Positions 9,786 to 23,191 of a stretch of DNA of 64,000 nucleotides are shown piece after piece. The stretch is from Glaciozyma antarctica PI12 (taxonomy: Eukaryota; Basidiomycota; Microbotryomycetes; Kriegeriales; Camptobasidiaceae), in assembly GCA_002917775.1 (NCBI GenBank), contig KZ627161.1, forward strand, positions 445,525 to 509,524, given 5' to 3'. The notes beneath the pieces are model-generated. The model ran no database searches. It saw nothing but the letters and a program-made list of their open reading frames with translations, and had not been told where the DNA came from. Position 1 is the first letter of the stretch. The number at the start of each line of letters is the position of its first letter. Made by a program: the position numbers and the translations under genes.

Positions 9786-11370
9786 ATGTCCTCCGGCGGC
9801 TCAGACATCAAGCTTCCCCTTTACAACGAGGAGGTGGAATCCTCCAAGGGACTCCTCGGCGAGAACGGAGGAGGAAGGAACGCGACCTCGTTGAGGGAGC
9901 CTCCGAAGAAGATGTGGCCTGGTGAGTCCTCTCACGCCGCACGCTGAGCGCTGTAAAGCCGTCACGCTGCTCTTTCAACGCCCCTCACGTAGCACTTGGA
10001 CCAGGCGACTGCGTTTTCGCGGAGCACTTCGCTAACAAACGTGCTCTCTCCCCACCGCAGGATACATCATTATGATCTGGATCGCGCTGAGCTCCTCTGT
10101 GATTCTCCAGAACGCCTATATCCTCCGTGAGTCTCTCTACGCGTAGCCGGGGTGGTCCCAGAGCTGACGGGCGCGTTGTCGTTGTTTTGCAGGTGATCTC
10201 CAGTTCAACTAGTGAGCGCGTTTGCTGTGGCCGCAGCTCTGCTCGAGCTAACCACGACCACGCAGCCCCATTTTCCTTACCACCTTCCATCTCGTCTACG
10301 CGACTATCGGGACGCGTCTCCTCCTCCGCTTCACCCACCTCCTCGATGGGCTCTCCGAGGTGCAGATGTCTTGGGACCGGTATGTGCTTCTCAGACGACG
10401 TGTGGGCGCGAGCTGACGGCTCCCTGGCAGCTGGTTCCGCAACATCGTCCCTATCGGAGCCTTGTTCAGCGCGTCTCTCATCTTCAACAACTACGCCTAC
10501 CTCACCCTCTCCGTCTCGTTCATCCAAATGCTCAAGGCGTTCACGTACGTCCTGCTGCTTCATTATTCAAGCAACGAGCTAACCTGCGGGCTTCCAACAG
10601 CTCCGTCGCAGTCCTCGGGCTCTCCGTGCTTATGGGCCTTGAGAAGGTGATCAGCGCTCAGCAGCTCCTTCGCGACGCCCCGCTGAGCTACCGTACTCGC
10701 AGATGAACCCCAGGACGTTCGTGATTGTGATCGCCATCTCCATGGGAGTGGCAATTGCCAGCTTTGGGGAGCTCAACTTCGTGATGAGCGGCTTCGTCTG
10801 CCAGGCGCTCGGAATCGCGTTCGAGGCGACGCGTTTGGTGTCGATCCAGAAGCTCTTGTCGGGCGTCAAGATGACTCCCCTCGTCTCCCTCTACTTTTTC
10901 GCACCCGTACGATCTTTGCTCACAGAGAGCGAGCTAGAACTGACGCCTCCTTCCAGGTCTGCGCTGGATTCAACGCGCTCCTCATCCCCATCTTCGAAGG
11001 CTACGCTCCCTTCCAGGAGGTCCTCTCCACCGTCGGCGCCCCCATCCTCCTCATGAACGCCTCGACCGCCCTCCTCCTCAACATTGCCGTCGTGTTCCTC
11101 ATCGGTAGCGCCTCGTCCCTCGTCCTCACCCTCTCGGGCGTCATCAAGGATATCCTCCTCGTTGGAGGCAGCGTTATTATTCTCGGCTCGACTGTCACCT
11201 TTACTCAGGTGCGTTTGCGCGAGTTCGTTTGAGTGGTCGCAAGGCTGACGAGCCTTTCGTGCCAGATGTTCGGCTACAGCATCGCCCTCGTCGGACTCCT
11301 CGTCTTCAAGACCAAGCAGGAGATCGTCGATCAATATGTCCTCAAGGCGCGGTCCATCATCGGGCGATAA
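9786..11370 (+). CDS. Triose-phosphate/nucleotide-sugar transporter family protein (DMT superfamily)
   Basis: A membrane carrier of about 351 residues in nine exons, including a 19-nt exon near 10193-10211. The first 45 residues are soluble. Then come ten hydrophobic helices: first [20 protein letters not shown], later [46 protein letters not shown] and a C-terminal pair with [13 protein letters not shown]. The motif order FIQMLKA, then GELNF, then TLSGVIKD is that of fungal TPT-domain proteins, which exchange phosphorylated sugars or nucleotide sugars for phosphate or nucleotides, usually in the Golgi or ER. The exact substrate cannot be read from sequence. It ends with a basic tail and meets the Stealth gene tail to tail 205 bp away. 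Confidence 0.85.
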
Positions 11371-11575
11371 ACTGGTCGCTTGGAGGAATGCGAGAGCCAG
11401 GATGTGGTGGAAGGGCCACGAGTGGAGAGGAGGGAGAAGGCGTATTTATATAGCGACTCGAGGTCGTCGGTATCTTATGACCATATCTGGAACCAATAGA
11501 TTGATAATGCCGTTTGCGAGGAGGGGTATGAATGCAATGGGGAGTACAAGGGGACATCTGCCTATACTGACTAGA

Positions 11576-14098
11576 CTACTCCACCGCTCCACCTCGCTTC
11601 TCCCACTGCGTCGGTTCTTTCCACATCATCTCGAAGAAGGTATGCAGCACCTTATCCGTCGCCGACATCTGGCTTGTCCCCGCCAGGAAGTCGTCGTTGA
11701 GCGTGACGAACGTCGGCGGGTCCTGCGCGAGCGGAGGACGGCCGTACTTGATTCCGAACTCGCTGTTGAGCTTTACGAGGGCGGGGATTACGAGGACGGG
11801 GGTGCGCATGCTGACGAGCTGGGAGGAGGACGAGCCGATCGTGTAGCTGTATCGCTGCGAGCAGGGAGTCAGTGCGGTTCGAAGAGCGAAAAGCTGGCAA
11901 CGCACTTGAATGAGCCGAATGGCGTCGCGGCGGACGTCTTGCGAAGGTGAGGAGGGAACAAAGTCGACGTCCGCGTGTCGCTTCGCCATTCCCAACACTT
12001 GAAGCTGGCCCTCCTTCGCGGGTCGCCGATGCGAACTCTTCCCCGGAAGGAACGCCTCGAGACCTCGCTCTCCACTCTTCCCGACGAGGAGGAGGATCGC
12101 GCAGTCTCCACACGAGCGATGACTGAACGCGATTCGCCTAAAGAGATCGTTCGTCGATATCCGCGCGAGAGGGTCGTCCCAGTCGTCTCCGAGGCAAGTT
12201 CGGCCTGAAAAGACGCACTTTGGCGCACGAGGAGTTTCATCCGTCGACTCGTCTTCGGGTACGGCTGGCCACTTTCCTTTCTCGCCGGGGACTCGAGAGG
12301 TGAAACCTGCGAAGCCATCGCGCGAGTCGAAGGCGTAGGAGGTGGCGAGAGGGGGATCCACGCCTGCGCGGACGTGGAGCTCGACCGTTCCTGCGAGAGT
12401 CGAGCGGATGGGGAGGAAGCCTTCGAGATCGTGTGTCGCTGGACCGTCGCCGTGACCTAGATCATGAAGGACTTGCTGGCGTTCGGAGGGAGAGAGCGAG
12501 CCATCGAGGTCGCGATCGCCTCGAGCGACGAAGAAGGACCAGAGAAGAGCTTCGCGATGCCGCTCGATGATGAAGTGGGTAGCGAGGAAGGAGGGTTGGA
12601 ACTCGTGCTTCTGTCCGCGAAATCGGCTTCGCGATGTCTGGAGAACGCCGTCAGCGAGCGGCTTCGTCGACGCGCGCGAGAGCTAACTCACCTCGTCTAG
12701 TTCTTCGTTCCAGATCGCAGTCGCTTCCGCCAGTAAAGGCATCGACAGGGACTTGGCGATGTGGGAGAGGTAGCCGCGATCGCTTTGACCGAAGCGTTGA
12801 TCTGCAACGAGATGTCGTTAGCTGTGCGAAAGTTCGGGCAGAGAAGGATGGTACGCACCGAGTAAGTAGTTCGAGAGTCGTAAACCAGGCCACTCGCCAT
12901 CAGGATCTCCTTCGACGTGCGCTGGCGCCATCCCAGTGACCGTCAAATCGCGCTGCATGCGAAAAACGGGTCCGAGGAACGGAGAAGCAACGTCGGAGGC
13001 GGAAAGATTGCGCATGAGAAAGCAGTCGTCCTACATTAACGTTTCTTTCGATGAGCAGGGGTTCGAGAAGAGGGAGCAGGAGGGAAGCACGCACGTTCAT
13101 GTACAGGACGTGCTCGCGTAGACCGCTCAAAAAAGCGAAGCGGGATTCGATTGCCATGCTGTTAAACGTCGGTAGAGTCCCGTTGATCCAGTTGCGAGCA
13201 TCGTCTGCAGGAGAGTCGGAAGGGAAGATGGACGAGTGGTGGACGAGTTGAAGCGGAGGTCGCGAGCTGGCGATGATGGATTTGTTGAGCCAGGTGGGGA
13301 TCAAGCCCACGAGGGGAAGTGTTTCGGGAGGAGTGATGAGGTGGGCGAGCGTCGAAGGGAGCGTACGAGAAGGCAGGTCGGTCGTGAGGAGGTGGATCCG
13401 TCGAATCGCGCGAGGGTCGAAGGCGGCGAGGAGTGATCGCAGGGAGTACCGTAGCTCGTCGTGCTCTCTGCGCACCACATTAGTTCGCGATACCTCTCTT
13501 CGATAAACGAAATAGCTCACCGAAAGTGCTTCAGAGTCCTCAAAGTATCCCCCAGCAGTCCTGGCGGTCCTGCCCCACTTCCCTCCGGATGCAGCTTCCC
13601 CAACCTCCGCGACGCATCCCCCCTCCACTCCGCCAGCAGCGGATCCGACCCATTCGAATACGTATAGAGAACGTCGATCTGATCCCTCCCCTCGAACCCT
13701 CCCTCGAGCGCTTTGCAGAGCTCGCCTCTCGCGACCCACAGCTCCGCACATTCGTCCGAGAACGTCGACGCCGAGGAGACCGGCACGAGAGCCGATAAGG
13801 AGGATGGTGAAGGGGGCGAACGGTCGTCCACTGCGATCCAGCCCTCCTCGAGCGCCTCGAACCCTCCCTGCCATCCTCCAGCAGCTCTCGAGCTCTCCCT
13901 CCCTCCCTCCCTCCCGATCCCGGCGCCGCCTTCCATGCTCGCAAAGAACACGGTTCCGAGAACTAGCAGCGCTATCGCTCCGATGACCATGCCCTTGTTG
14001 AGTCGTCGGACGAGCCACTCGAGCTGCTGAAGAGACTTGCGCGAGTTGGACGAGAGCTGGCCGGCGCCGAGGCGGGAGTAGTGACCTCCTCGTGGCAT
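11576..14098 (-). CDS. Stealth-family sugar-phosphate transferase (Xpt1-like)
   Basis: A type II membrane enzyme of 747 residues; six exons sum to exactly 2244 nt. Residues 36-57 form the anchor (GMVIGAIALLVLGTVFFASM). Stealth conserved region 1 is IDVLYTYSNGSDP. Region 2 begins HDELRYSLRSLLAAFDPRAI and contains the core LPTFNSMAIESRFAFL and YMNDDCFL. Region 3 has MAPAHVEG and QSDRGYLSH. Region 4 holds VTLNDD near the C terminus. Between 3 and 4 there is an EF-hand-like loop (DRDLDGSLSPSE), as in GlcNAc-1-phosphotransferase. Fungal relatives include the Cryptococcus xylosylphosphotransferase Xpt1, so transfer of a sugar phosphate to glycoprotein glycans in the Golgi is likely; donor and acceptor are inferred. 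The GTG codon just upstream was not used as start. Confidence 0.88.
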
Positions 14099-14265
14099 CA
14101 CGAAGGCAGCTGCTGGAGTGGGCTGCGTCGGCTGTGTTCGGGTAGCGGTGGGAGGAGGTGCGGAGAGGGAGAAATAGACGAAGAAACAAACGATCTCCTC
14201 CCCCTGTTTGAGTTCGTTCGTGTGCTCGTCCTCTCAATCGCTCCGAGCTGCTTGTTACACAATGC

Positions 14266-14280
14266 GGGTATATATTCTCA
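14266..14280 (-). promoter_or_regulatory. Possible TATA element of the Stealth gene
   Basis: A tatatatt stretch stands out in GC-rich DNA about 170 bp upstream of the Stealth start codon and just after the GDH stop. Position fits a TATA box for the minus-strand gene; no other support. Confidence 0.3.
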
Positions 14281-14320
14281 CGCCCAACAAACACTGCAGT
14301 CTAACCGAATCCGCGCACAT

Positions 14321-16498
<2,178 letters not shown>

Positions 16499-17134
16499 GA
16501 TGTTGAGGGACTGGAGGTGGTGGAGCGGTAGAAGAGTTTTTTCGAGAGTACGGGGTGGGAGGAAGAGAGGCGGGGTTGAGAACAGCCGCTTCTCATCTCT
16601 CCCGAATTCGGCCGCACTCTGGCCTTATCGACTAGGCCGATTGGATTTCGACCTTGCTGATCTGAGCCAGGAAAAGTCTTAATCTGGGGTAACAACGGCC
16701 GCAGGGGCACTCACCCGAAGGCCCCGCACTCCTGCGCATTCAGCCCTGGAGAGCTTCTTTTCTTGGGGCGCTCCCTCTCCTCCCACCCTCTCCAGCGGCA
16801 CCCATACCAGTGGACCAATAGGCGAGCGGCACTGCGATAAGCAATCGTGGGCGGACGTGTCGGACGAGAGGGCAGGCGGAGGGAGCAGCTGGCGCCGCTG
16901 CGAGACGCTGGACCTTGCGACGACGGCGTTGTTCGTCTGCTCTCCCTCCCCGTTCTCCAAGGAATCCTCTGCGATCATGACAAGAACGATATAATTCAGA
17001 AGATTGCGCAACAAGCACGACGTACAGACAAGGAAGGGATACGGGTATGATGGGGGAAGGAGGAGGAGAGCTAGGCACAATGCAGAGGGATGGAGGAGGG
17101 GGGGGGGCTATAGATAAGGGAGGAAGGAGAACGA
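16499..17134. other. Intergenic: GDH upstream region
   Basis: About 640 bp upstream of GDH and downstream of the ankyrin gene, both on the minus strand. It contains a G-run near 17098-17107. Open frames crossing it are extensions in wrong phases. No gene seen. Confidence 0.5.
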
Positions 17135-20100
17135 CTACATCTTGACCGACGAGAACAACCTCCTCGCAAACCCCTTCTTCGCCTGCTTTGTCGAACCCGT
17201 CGTGATCTGCGCCTGCGGAATCGCCGCTGCGATCCTCGCCTGCTCCGCCGCGTCGAGCAGGACCTGGTCCTTGGAGCTCGTTACCGAACCGCCCTTTTGC
17301 GAATGCGTCCGGTCGGACTTGCCGCCTGCGCCACTCGACCTCGGCGGGCGGAGCGAGCGAGCGCCAGAAGGGGGCGACGAGACTTCGACGTACGAAACGC
17401 CGTTCGTACCGCCGAGGACGACGCTCGACGAGGTGGACGAGGGGGAGGACGCTCGCGTCGGTGGGTTCGAGGCGCGCGGCAAAGGTGGGATCGATGGCGG
17501 TGGCGCTGCGAGGGTCGGCTTCGGAACCTCCTTGACGCGCTCGCGTCCGACGCTCGACGTGGGACTGTCGCTGCGGTGGTGGTGGTGGATCGTGGGCGGG
17601 GGCATGAGGCGGTCGTCGGTGGGGATGGCTCGCCACTGAGGAGTTTTGGTCGGTTCGACGACGACGCGGAGAGGTGATTTCGGCATCGGAGTCGCGTTCG
17701 GAGTGAGCGATGAGGCTGCAAGGGATAGGGTCAGCGACAAGCTCAATGAAAAGCGAAGAGGAGAACGCACCTCTGCCCTCCGCACGTCGTTCTCCAATCG
17801 GCGCAGTCCGACTCCCTCCCTGCCCGATCGTTTCGTAATGGTACGCCGACGTCAACTGCGTCTCCTGCGCCGCCAACTTCCGCTCGAGCACCAAGCTCTG
17901 CCCATACGCCGCAAGCTGCTGCGAGAGCGTCGGTCTCGTTCCGGAACTGCTCGACGACGCCAACGTCGAGTACGCGCGTAGTTCCTGCTCCGCCTTCTTG
18001 ACCTTCGACCTCGCCTGCGCCGACGTCGTGACAGGAGGCGAGCCAGGATCCTGAGCCTTGGCGACGAAAGGACCGGATTCGTAGAGAGGCGAAAGGAAAG
18101 GTTGACGAGCGGCGTGCTGCTGGGTAGGAGGGGAGGAGGGGCCGACGCTGGTCGGTGCGGTCGAGTTGGAGGGAGCGTAGGTCGAGAGCGTTCCCATGGC
18201 CGAGTAGGACGAGGCGGGCGACGAGGAGAATCGTCCGTCCGTGCCAGCAGAGTTGCTCCTGCTCGTGCGCGTCTCGTACCTCCGATCAACGGGCATGAGG
18301 TCGTTCGAATGCGAGTGCCGAAGAGGGCTTGAGGCGGCGACGGACGAAGGACCTCGTGAAAAAGACGACGAGGTCGACCCGACGCTGTTGGTGCGATCTC
18401 GAACGATTGTCCTCCGGGGCTCGACTGGCGGGACCAATGCCTTCGGCCTCCCCTCCTCCTGCACCCTCCCCTCCCGACTCCCTTCATCGCTGTTGTCCGC
18501 CGACGTCCCCGCGCCCTCGGGCGTGCTGAACCGAGTCGGCGAAGGTTGCGAAGAGGCGACGGAGCTGCTCGCGGCGCTCGACTCTCGTGCGTGTGCAAGG
18601 CCTAGTGGCGAAGGGAGGAGGCTCGATCGTGGGCTTGAAACGACCTGCGAGGGGTCCTCATCCGTCTCGCTCTCGTCGTCCTCGTCCTCGTCCTCGTCGT
18701 CATCGACAAAGACCTGTGCGGTGGAGGGGCTGCGTGCCGACGTAGAACCGCCTCTGCTGCCGCCGCTGAGCTGGCTGGATTGCCGAGGACGGTAGAACGT
18801 GTTGGCGAGGGAGGTGTTGATTGTGGAAGGGTTCGTGGCGATAGGAGTGGCGAGTGGAGGATGTCGAGCTGTTGGCGGTCGGCATCGACGAGGTTGTTGA
18901 AGCTGAGCTTGCGAGTTCGGCGGGGTAGAAGGAGGTCTTGCCGTGAGGCGCCGTTGTCGGCCGCTCGTCCAAGGAACTTCCGCCAATCGACCCCTTCCGT
19001 CCCAGTCGCCTTGTCTCCTCGCTCCTTCTCCGGCTACTGTCTTCAAGAGCGACGTCGTCCGCAGTCCCAGCTTTCGACTCCGATCCTTGTCGACGGCGTC
19101 CCAAGGCGGCTTTGAGGGATGCAGCCGGGTGCGCAGCGCGCTCGAAAACGGCGGGGAGACTGGGTCGGCGATGTGAAGGCTGGTCGGAGTACTGGCTCGA
19201 TACGGATCCGCGTCGCGATGATGCGAAGCTGAGAGAGTTGGGAGAGGCGGTTTGGTTGCCGAGGTTGAGGGAAGAGCTGGAGGAGGTCGCGAAGATGGGA
19301 GGGAGGTGGGGAGATGAGGTGTGCTGCGAGAGCTTCAGGGCGAGAGTGTCGAAGGAGCGTTGAGGGTGCATGCGCTTCTTGCGTAGCGAACGAAGGGAGT
19401 TCCCGCCGGACGCGCTCGACGCGACCTCGGCGTCGTCGTCCGCCCACGCACGCAGTAGCTCCGCCACGTCGATATGGCCCTTCTGAATCGCCAGCGCTTC
19501 GGGGGTCAGGCCGTACTTCTCCGTCGCAGAGACCTTGGCGCCGTGAGAGAGAAGTAGGGCGACGACGTTACTGTGGTTGTTGGCGGCAGCGAAGTGGAGT
19601 GGGGTGGATCCTGCAGGCGACGAGAATGTCAGTTCAGCTGGTGAGACTCGGCTAGTCTCAAGGACGCACCTGCGGTCCCTACCGCGATTCCTGAACTTCG
19701 AGTTCGATCGTTGCTGTAGCGTCGAGGCAGCCTGAAGCCGAGAGATCAGCTGTGATCTCGGCAAGCTTCCAGGTAAGAACGCACCTTGGCGAGTCCACGT
19801 CGGCGCCATGCTCGAGAAGCATCAGAACGATAGTTTCGTTCCCAAAAACTCGCGGCAGCATGCACTGCGAGAGTCGTTAGCTCTCTCCCGAACGGATCAA
19901 GAGCGAAGCAGTTACGCACGAGGGAGAACACCATTCAAAATCGAGTTGACCGGCTGCCCGTTTAGCAGCGCGTATTTGACAAGTCCTGAGGGAAGTAGTC
20001 AGCGCGAAGCTCCAAGCCCTCCGAGATTGGTCGATAGCGCCGCCCAAGAACACCAGCAGAGCTTCAGCTTCAGCAGCTCTGACCTGAACCTGTTCCTCTC

Positions 20101-20360
20101 TCCTCCATCGCGTACAGCGCTCCTCACAGCAACTCCGTCGGCCGAACAACCCGACGTCACTCCGCCAGCCTCCCCTCGATCCATCGAACCATCTCCCACC
20201 CAGCGCAGGTCCAGGTCCACTCACCTAGGTTCCCATTCGCACTGGCAGAATGCAAGCTGAGATCCGTAAACTCGGTCGTGACTCCCAGCCTCTTCTCGGC
20301 GCGCTGAACCGACTTGGGCTGGTGGTGAGTCCGCGTCGGTGAAGGCGCTGCGCCGTTCAT
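17135..20360 (-). CDS. Ankyrin-repeat protein with long disordered tail; two frame breaks
   Basis: Start at 20360 (MNGAAPSPTRTHHQ). Exons near 20360-20225, 19985-19920, 19864-19785, 19731-19670, 19610-17771 and 17715-17135, roughly 920 residues. The first 200 residues hold about four ankyrin repeats, e.g. DLSLHSASANGNLGLVKYAL, LPLHAAAS, NETIVLMLLEHGADVD, STPLHFAAANNHSNVVALLL and YGLTPEALAIQKGHIDVAEL. The remainder is Ser/Pro-rich with an acidic run (VDDDEDEDEDDESETDED) near 18690 and a short helical stretch before a basic C terminus ending FSSVKM. An extra base in the A5 run at 19844-19848 breaks the second repeat. A second frame change falls between about 18780 and 18900. A 240-nt intron follows exon 1. 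Function unknown; ankyrins suggest a scaffold. Confidence 0.7.
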
Positions 20361-21252
20361 CGCCGGATGTCGCTGGCTGGGAAGGCCGCCTGTCCGAGTC
20401 GTGGCGATACGTGCGAGGTGTTACGCCAGGAGAGGTTGAACGTTCGTTGAGAGAGGGCTGGTTCGGAGTTGGAGGGGGAGCCTTGAAGGTCGGGAGCCGC
20501 GATAGGATCGGGCTCAGGGGCTGTGCCGAAGAGAGTACTGGAGCTTCGTATCGCCTGGAGAATCGGCTGTGTAGAGAGAGGGAGATGGCGATGAGGTCGT
20601 TCGGAGGAAGGTGTGTCGGCCTCAGTCGAGAAGGAGGAGTTCCGTAGCCGAGGTTGCTAGAGGCCTCTCTGGCTTCGAGGGCGTTGGGGAGCTCTGGGCG
20701 AGGAGGCGTGGAGCAGCAGCTGTTGGTGGTCGAAGGGAGAGAGACTTCCAGCAGCTCGAGCAACGTGGGTTGCGATCTCGACTCAGCCTGGCCGCAACAA
20801 CTCTTCCTCCTTCCGATCACAGCCTTTTTCGACCTCGATATGCTTGACTTGCCTGCTCTTGCTGAAGCCCGAAACCGCCGTGGAGAGAGCTATGCCCTCT
20901 TCTCCAGCCCGAGTCGAATTGCTCTCTACCACCGGACCCCGCTTCGCGAAGGGGGGGGGGGGGTTCTCTACTCGTCCCATTCCCTGCTGTCTTTTTCGCT
21001 CTTCACTGCTCAGTGCGCGTAGTACTGCACGTGCGCGAGGGACTCTGCTAGCACCTGCCTCCTCCAGTGATCTCGCTCCCTCGCAATCCCTCGATCATCG
21101 GCCGGTCTTTCTCTTCGTCTGCTGGCTCCTTCCGTTCCTTTAGTACCCTTGAGCGAGTAGTTGAGACGTCCAGCAGTTTGTAACCGCGAAGGAGAAAAAG
21201 ACGGAGCTGGTCGCCGACTCCATTCGCCATCTTGCTCCCACCTCGCTGCCCC
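20361..21252. other. Upstream region of the ankyrin gene with a G12 run
   Basis: About 0.9 kb. A minus-strand open frame (20820-20221) is Ser/Pro-rich and coding-like but out of frame with the first ankyrin exon, so it may be leader or an unrecognised 5' exon. A run of twelve G lies at about 20950-20961. No RNA gene seen. Confidence 0.4.
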
Positions 21253-21697
21253 CTACTCGCCGCCCTCCTCCTTCTTCTCCGTCTCGCCTGGTTGATCTCT
21301 AGAATTTGCTGATCCCGCACGATAAGCAGCGTCGATTATGGCGCACCAATGCTGGAAGTCTTGCGCGGACCAGCGAAGCTCTTGAATGGCCTTCGCAGCT
21401 TCCAGCTTCATTTCTGCGGCTCGGATTCGCAGGGGCTTCCTCATGATGTGCCTAAGACTTTCAGAACGTTTCTGCGCCTAACGGGATAACGGACGACGAT
21501 ATCGTTCCCTCAATGATCGATTTCATCTCGAGATTCGCATGACCGGAGGTTCGCAGCGTTCTCGTCGTGGACGTCGAGTTCACTGACAGGAAGGAGGAGA
21601 AACGCCGGCTTCGGTTACTCTTTGAAGACGTACCGTTCGTGTTGCGTTGGGATTTGCAAAATCGTGAGCCGTCTCCGGAGTCCGGATCGCACTCCAT
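21253..21697 (-). CDS. Possible small two- or three-exon gene, unrecognised
   Basis: A 63-codon frame at 21444-21253 begins MRKPLRIRAAEMKLEAAKAI, is helical and charged, and has codon use like real exons. Upstream on the same strand, pieces around 21697-21461 could supply earlier exons, with a GTACGT donor near 21630 and a CAG near 21588. No arrangement gives a convincing full protein and I recognise no family. Confidence 0.25.
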
Positions 21698-22060
21698 CCC
21701 ACCCTCCTTTTCTTTCTTGTTAATATTACGGAAAGGTGCTGCATCTTCTTTATTCTAATTGACACCTCGTTCACTCCTTTCACCATGAGCGGAATTCGCT
21801 TCATCCTGGAGTAGCTAAGCTCGAGGGCGATTCACTCTCTTCCAGGCAACGACTGCTCGTCAAATCTGCAGCGAACGCTGTACTCCTCTTCATCTATGTT
21901 CATCCTACTTTGATCTGATTTACTTGTTAAACTCAGGCAAGTAAACCTCTTTTTTAATGAGCGAGGAGGCCGCAGCGAGTCTCGTTTCCCGCCTCTTCCG
22001 TCCTCCCTCTTGGCTCTCTCCAACAGCAGCAGCAGCTCTCCCCTCCTAGGCACGGCAACT
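21698..22060. other. Intergenic, AT-richer
   Basis: About 360 bp of visibly lower GC upstream of the membrane-protein gene, with TTAATATTACGG near 21720 and TTTTTTAATGA near 21950. Probably promoter sequence; no gene seen. Confidence 0.4.
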
Positions 22061-22694
22061 ATGGCGACCACCCAGTCCCCCTCGCCCCTCAACGCCAAAG
22101 CCACGCCTTCTTCAACGCCCAGCGCCACCCCTATCCCCTCCCTCCTCACCGTCGCTCGTGCTGCAGCAGCGTACGCCGCCCTTCTCTTCACCTGCGGCTT
22201 CCTCTTCGGCACTCTCCGCGTCCTCGTCCTCGTCCCCTTCCTCGGCATTCGAATCCCTCACCTCATCGAAGCCCCTCTCATGGCCTTCGCAGTTTGGACC
22301 ACTGCCGTCTTCATCACGGACGACTACTCGCTCGGAGTGGATGCGACCGCGGTGGGGAAGAGCAATGAATCGACGAGGTTGTGGTTGTGGAGGGTCATTG
22401 CTTCGGTTGCGGTGGGGGTCGGAGCGACGGGGATGATTGTCGGGTTCGAGAGCGTTGGGAGGTGGGCGAGGCGCGAGTTCGGGGGAGGGGAGGTGATGGA
22501 TATGGAGCTGAGCGATCCTGTTGTGAGGGGCGTTTACAGAACGCTGCTCGTAACGTCTGCGATTGCCCCAGCGATCGTCGTTTGGAGTGAGTCCTACCTT
22601 CTCGCATTGAGGTTCGCCTGGAGCTCATGATTGCGTTTCTCCAACAGTGCAGAAGCATCATCACGAGGATATTATCGAGGAGGAGGATTCGTAG
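22061..22694 (+). CDS. Small four-span membrane protein, function unknown
   Basis: Two exons (22061-22586, 22648-22694) give exactly 190 residues. After a Ser/Thr/Pro-rich leader of about 30 residues come four hydrophobic segments: AAYAALLFTCGFLFGTLRVL, APLMAFAVWTTAVFI, WRVIASVAVGVGATGMIVGF and LLVTSAIAPAIVVW. The phrase GFLFGTLRVLVLVPFLG resembles a conserved family of small integral membrane proteins of unknown role also found in bacteria. The C terminus is acidic and His-rich (QKHHHEDIIEEEDS). The start at 22061 is the first ATG; an upstream TTG is not credible in a fungus. Confidence 0.65.
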
Positions 22695-23191
22695 GGCAGG
22701 GTTTGGTACGGGGGGGAATAGCATACAAGTCGATTAGTTCTTCGCAGGTAACAACAGCTCGGCGAGCGAGATGAATTTTTCGGGAGAGACCACTTCTTGC
22801 GCGGGTGTATTCTGGGTTGATTTTGTGCTCCTAAAGAGTACTTCACAATGCAAACAGCTCTGTTTGAAAATGAGGAGAAAAGGAGCAAGGAGCAAGCTGA
22901 GGCTGTAACTGACTCACTCTGATTCGTCAATCTTTAGCCTGAACTTGCCTTCTCCGTTCTCCTTATCACTTCTCTAGCCAACACGACCAGATCCACGCCA
23001 GGCTACACCTCGAGCAGGCCACAGCAAGCTTACAACAAGCCATCTCCAGCTAGACTAGCACTTCAAGTTGGCGCGATCCCCTCTCGTCGCCTTCGACACC
23101 CTCGCCACCGACCCACGTACACTCTCTCCGCATCTTCTCCCAACACTCTTTCGACAACGGGCTCAGGCCACAACACCTCTCGACAGGCATA
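22695..23191. other. Promoter/leader region of the GATA factor gene
   Basis: About 500 bp between two plus-strand genes. The last 150 bp before the start are C/T-rich with CA repeats and probably form a 5' leader. I did not find an unambiguous pair of GATA sites that would argue for self-repression. Confidence 0.45.

Noticed and set aside
11336-11950. 204-codon plus-strand frame after the transporter
   Set aside because: Opposite the last exons of the Stealth gene; no homology and no splice structure.
16740-19046. A single 768-codon minus-strand frame
   Set aside because: Its middle is the true ankyrin-protein tail, but both ends run through introns and past the real stop at 17135 in the wrong phase, so it is not one protein.
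20221-20820. 5' extension of the ankyrin gene from an upstream Ser/Pro-rich frame
   Set aside because: It is out of frame with the first ankyrin exon and no convincing intron joins them; the ATG at 20360 gives a simpler model.
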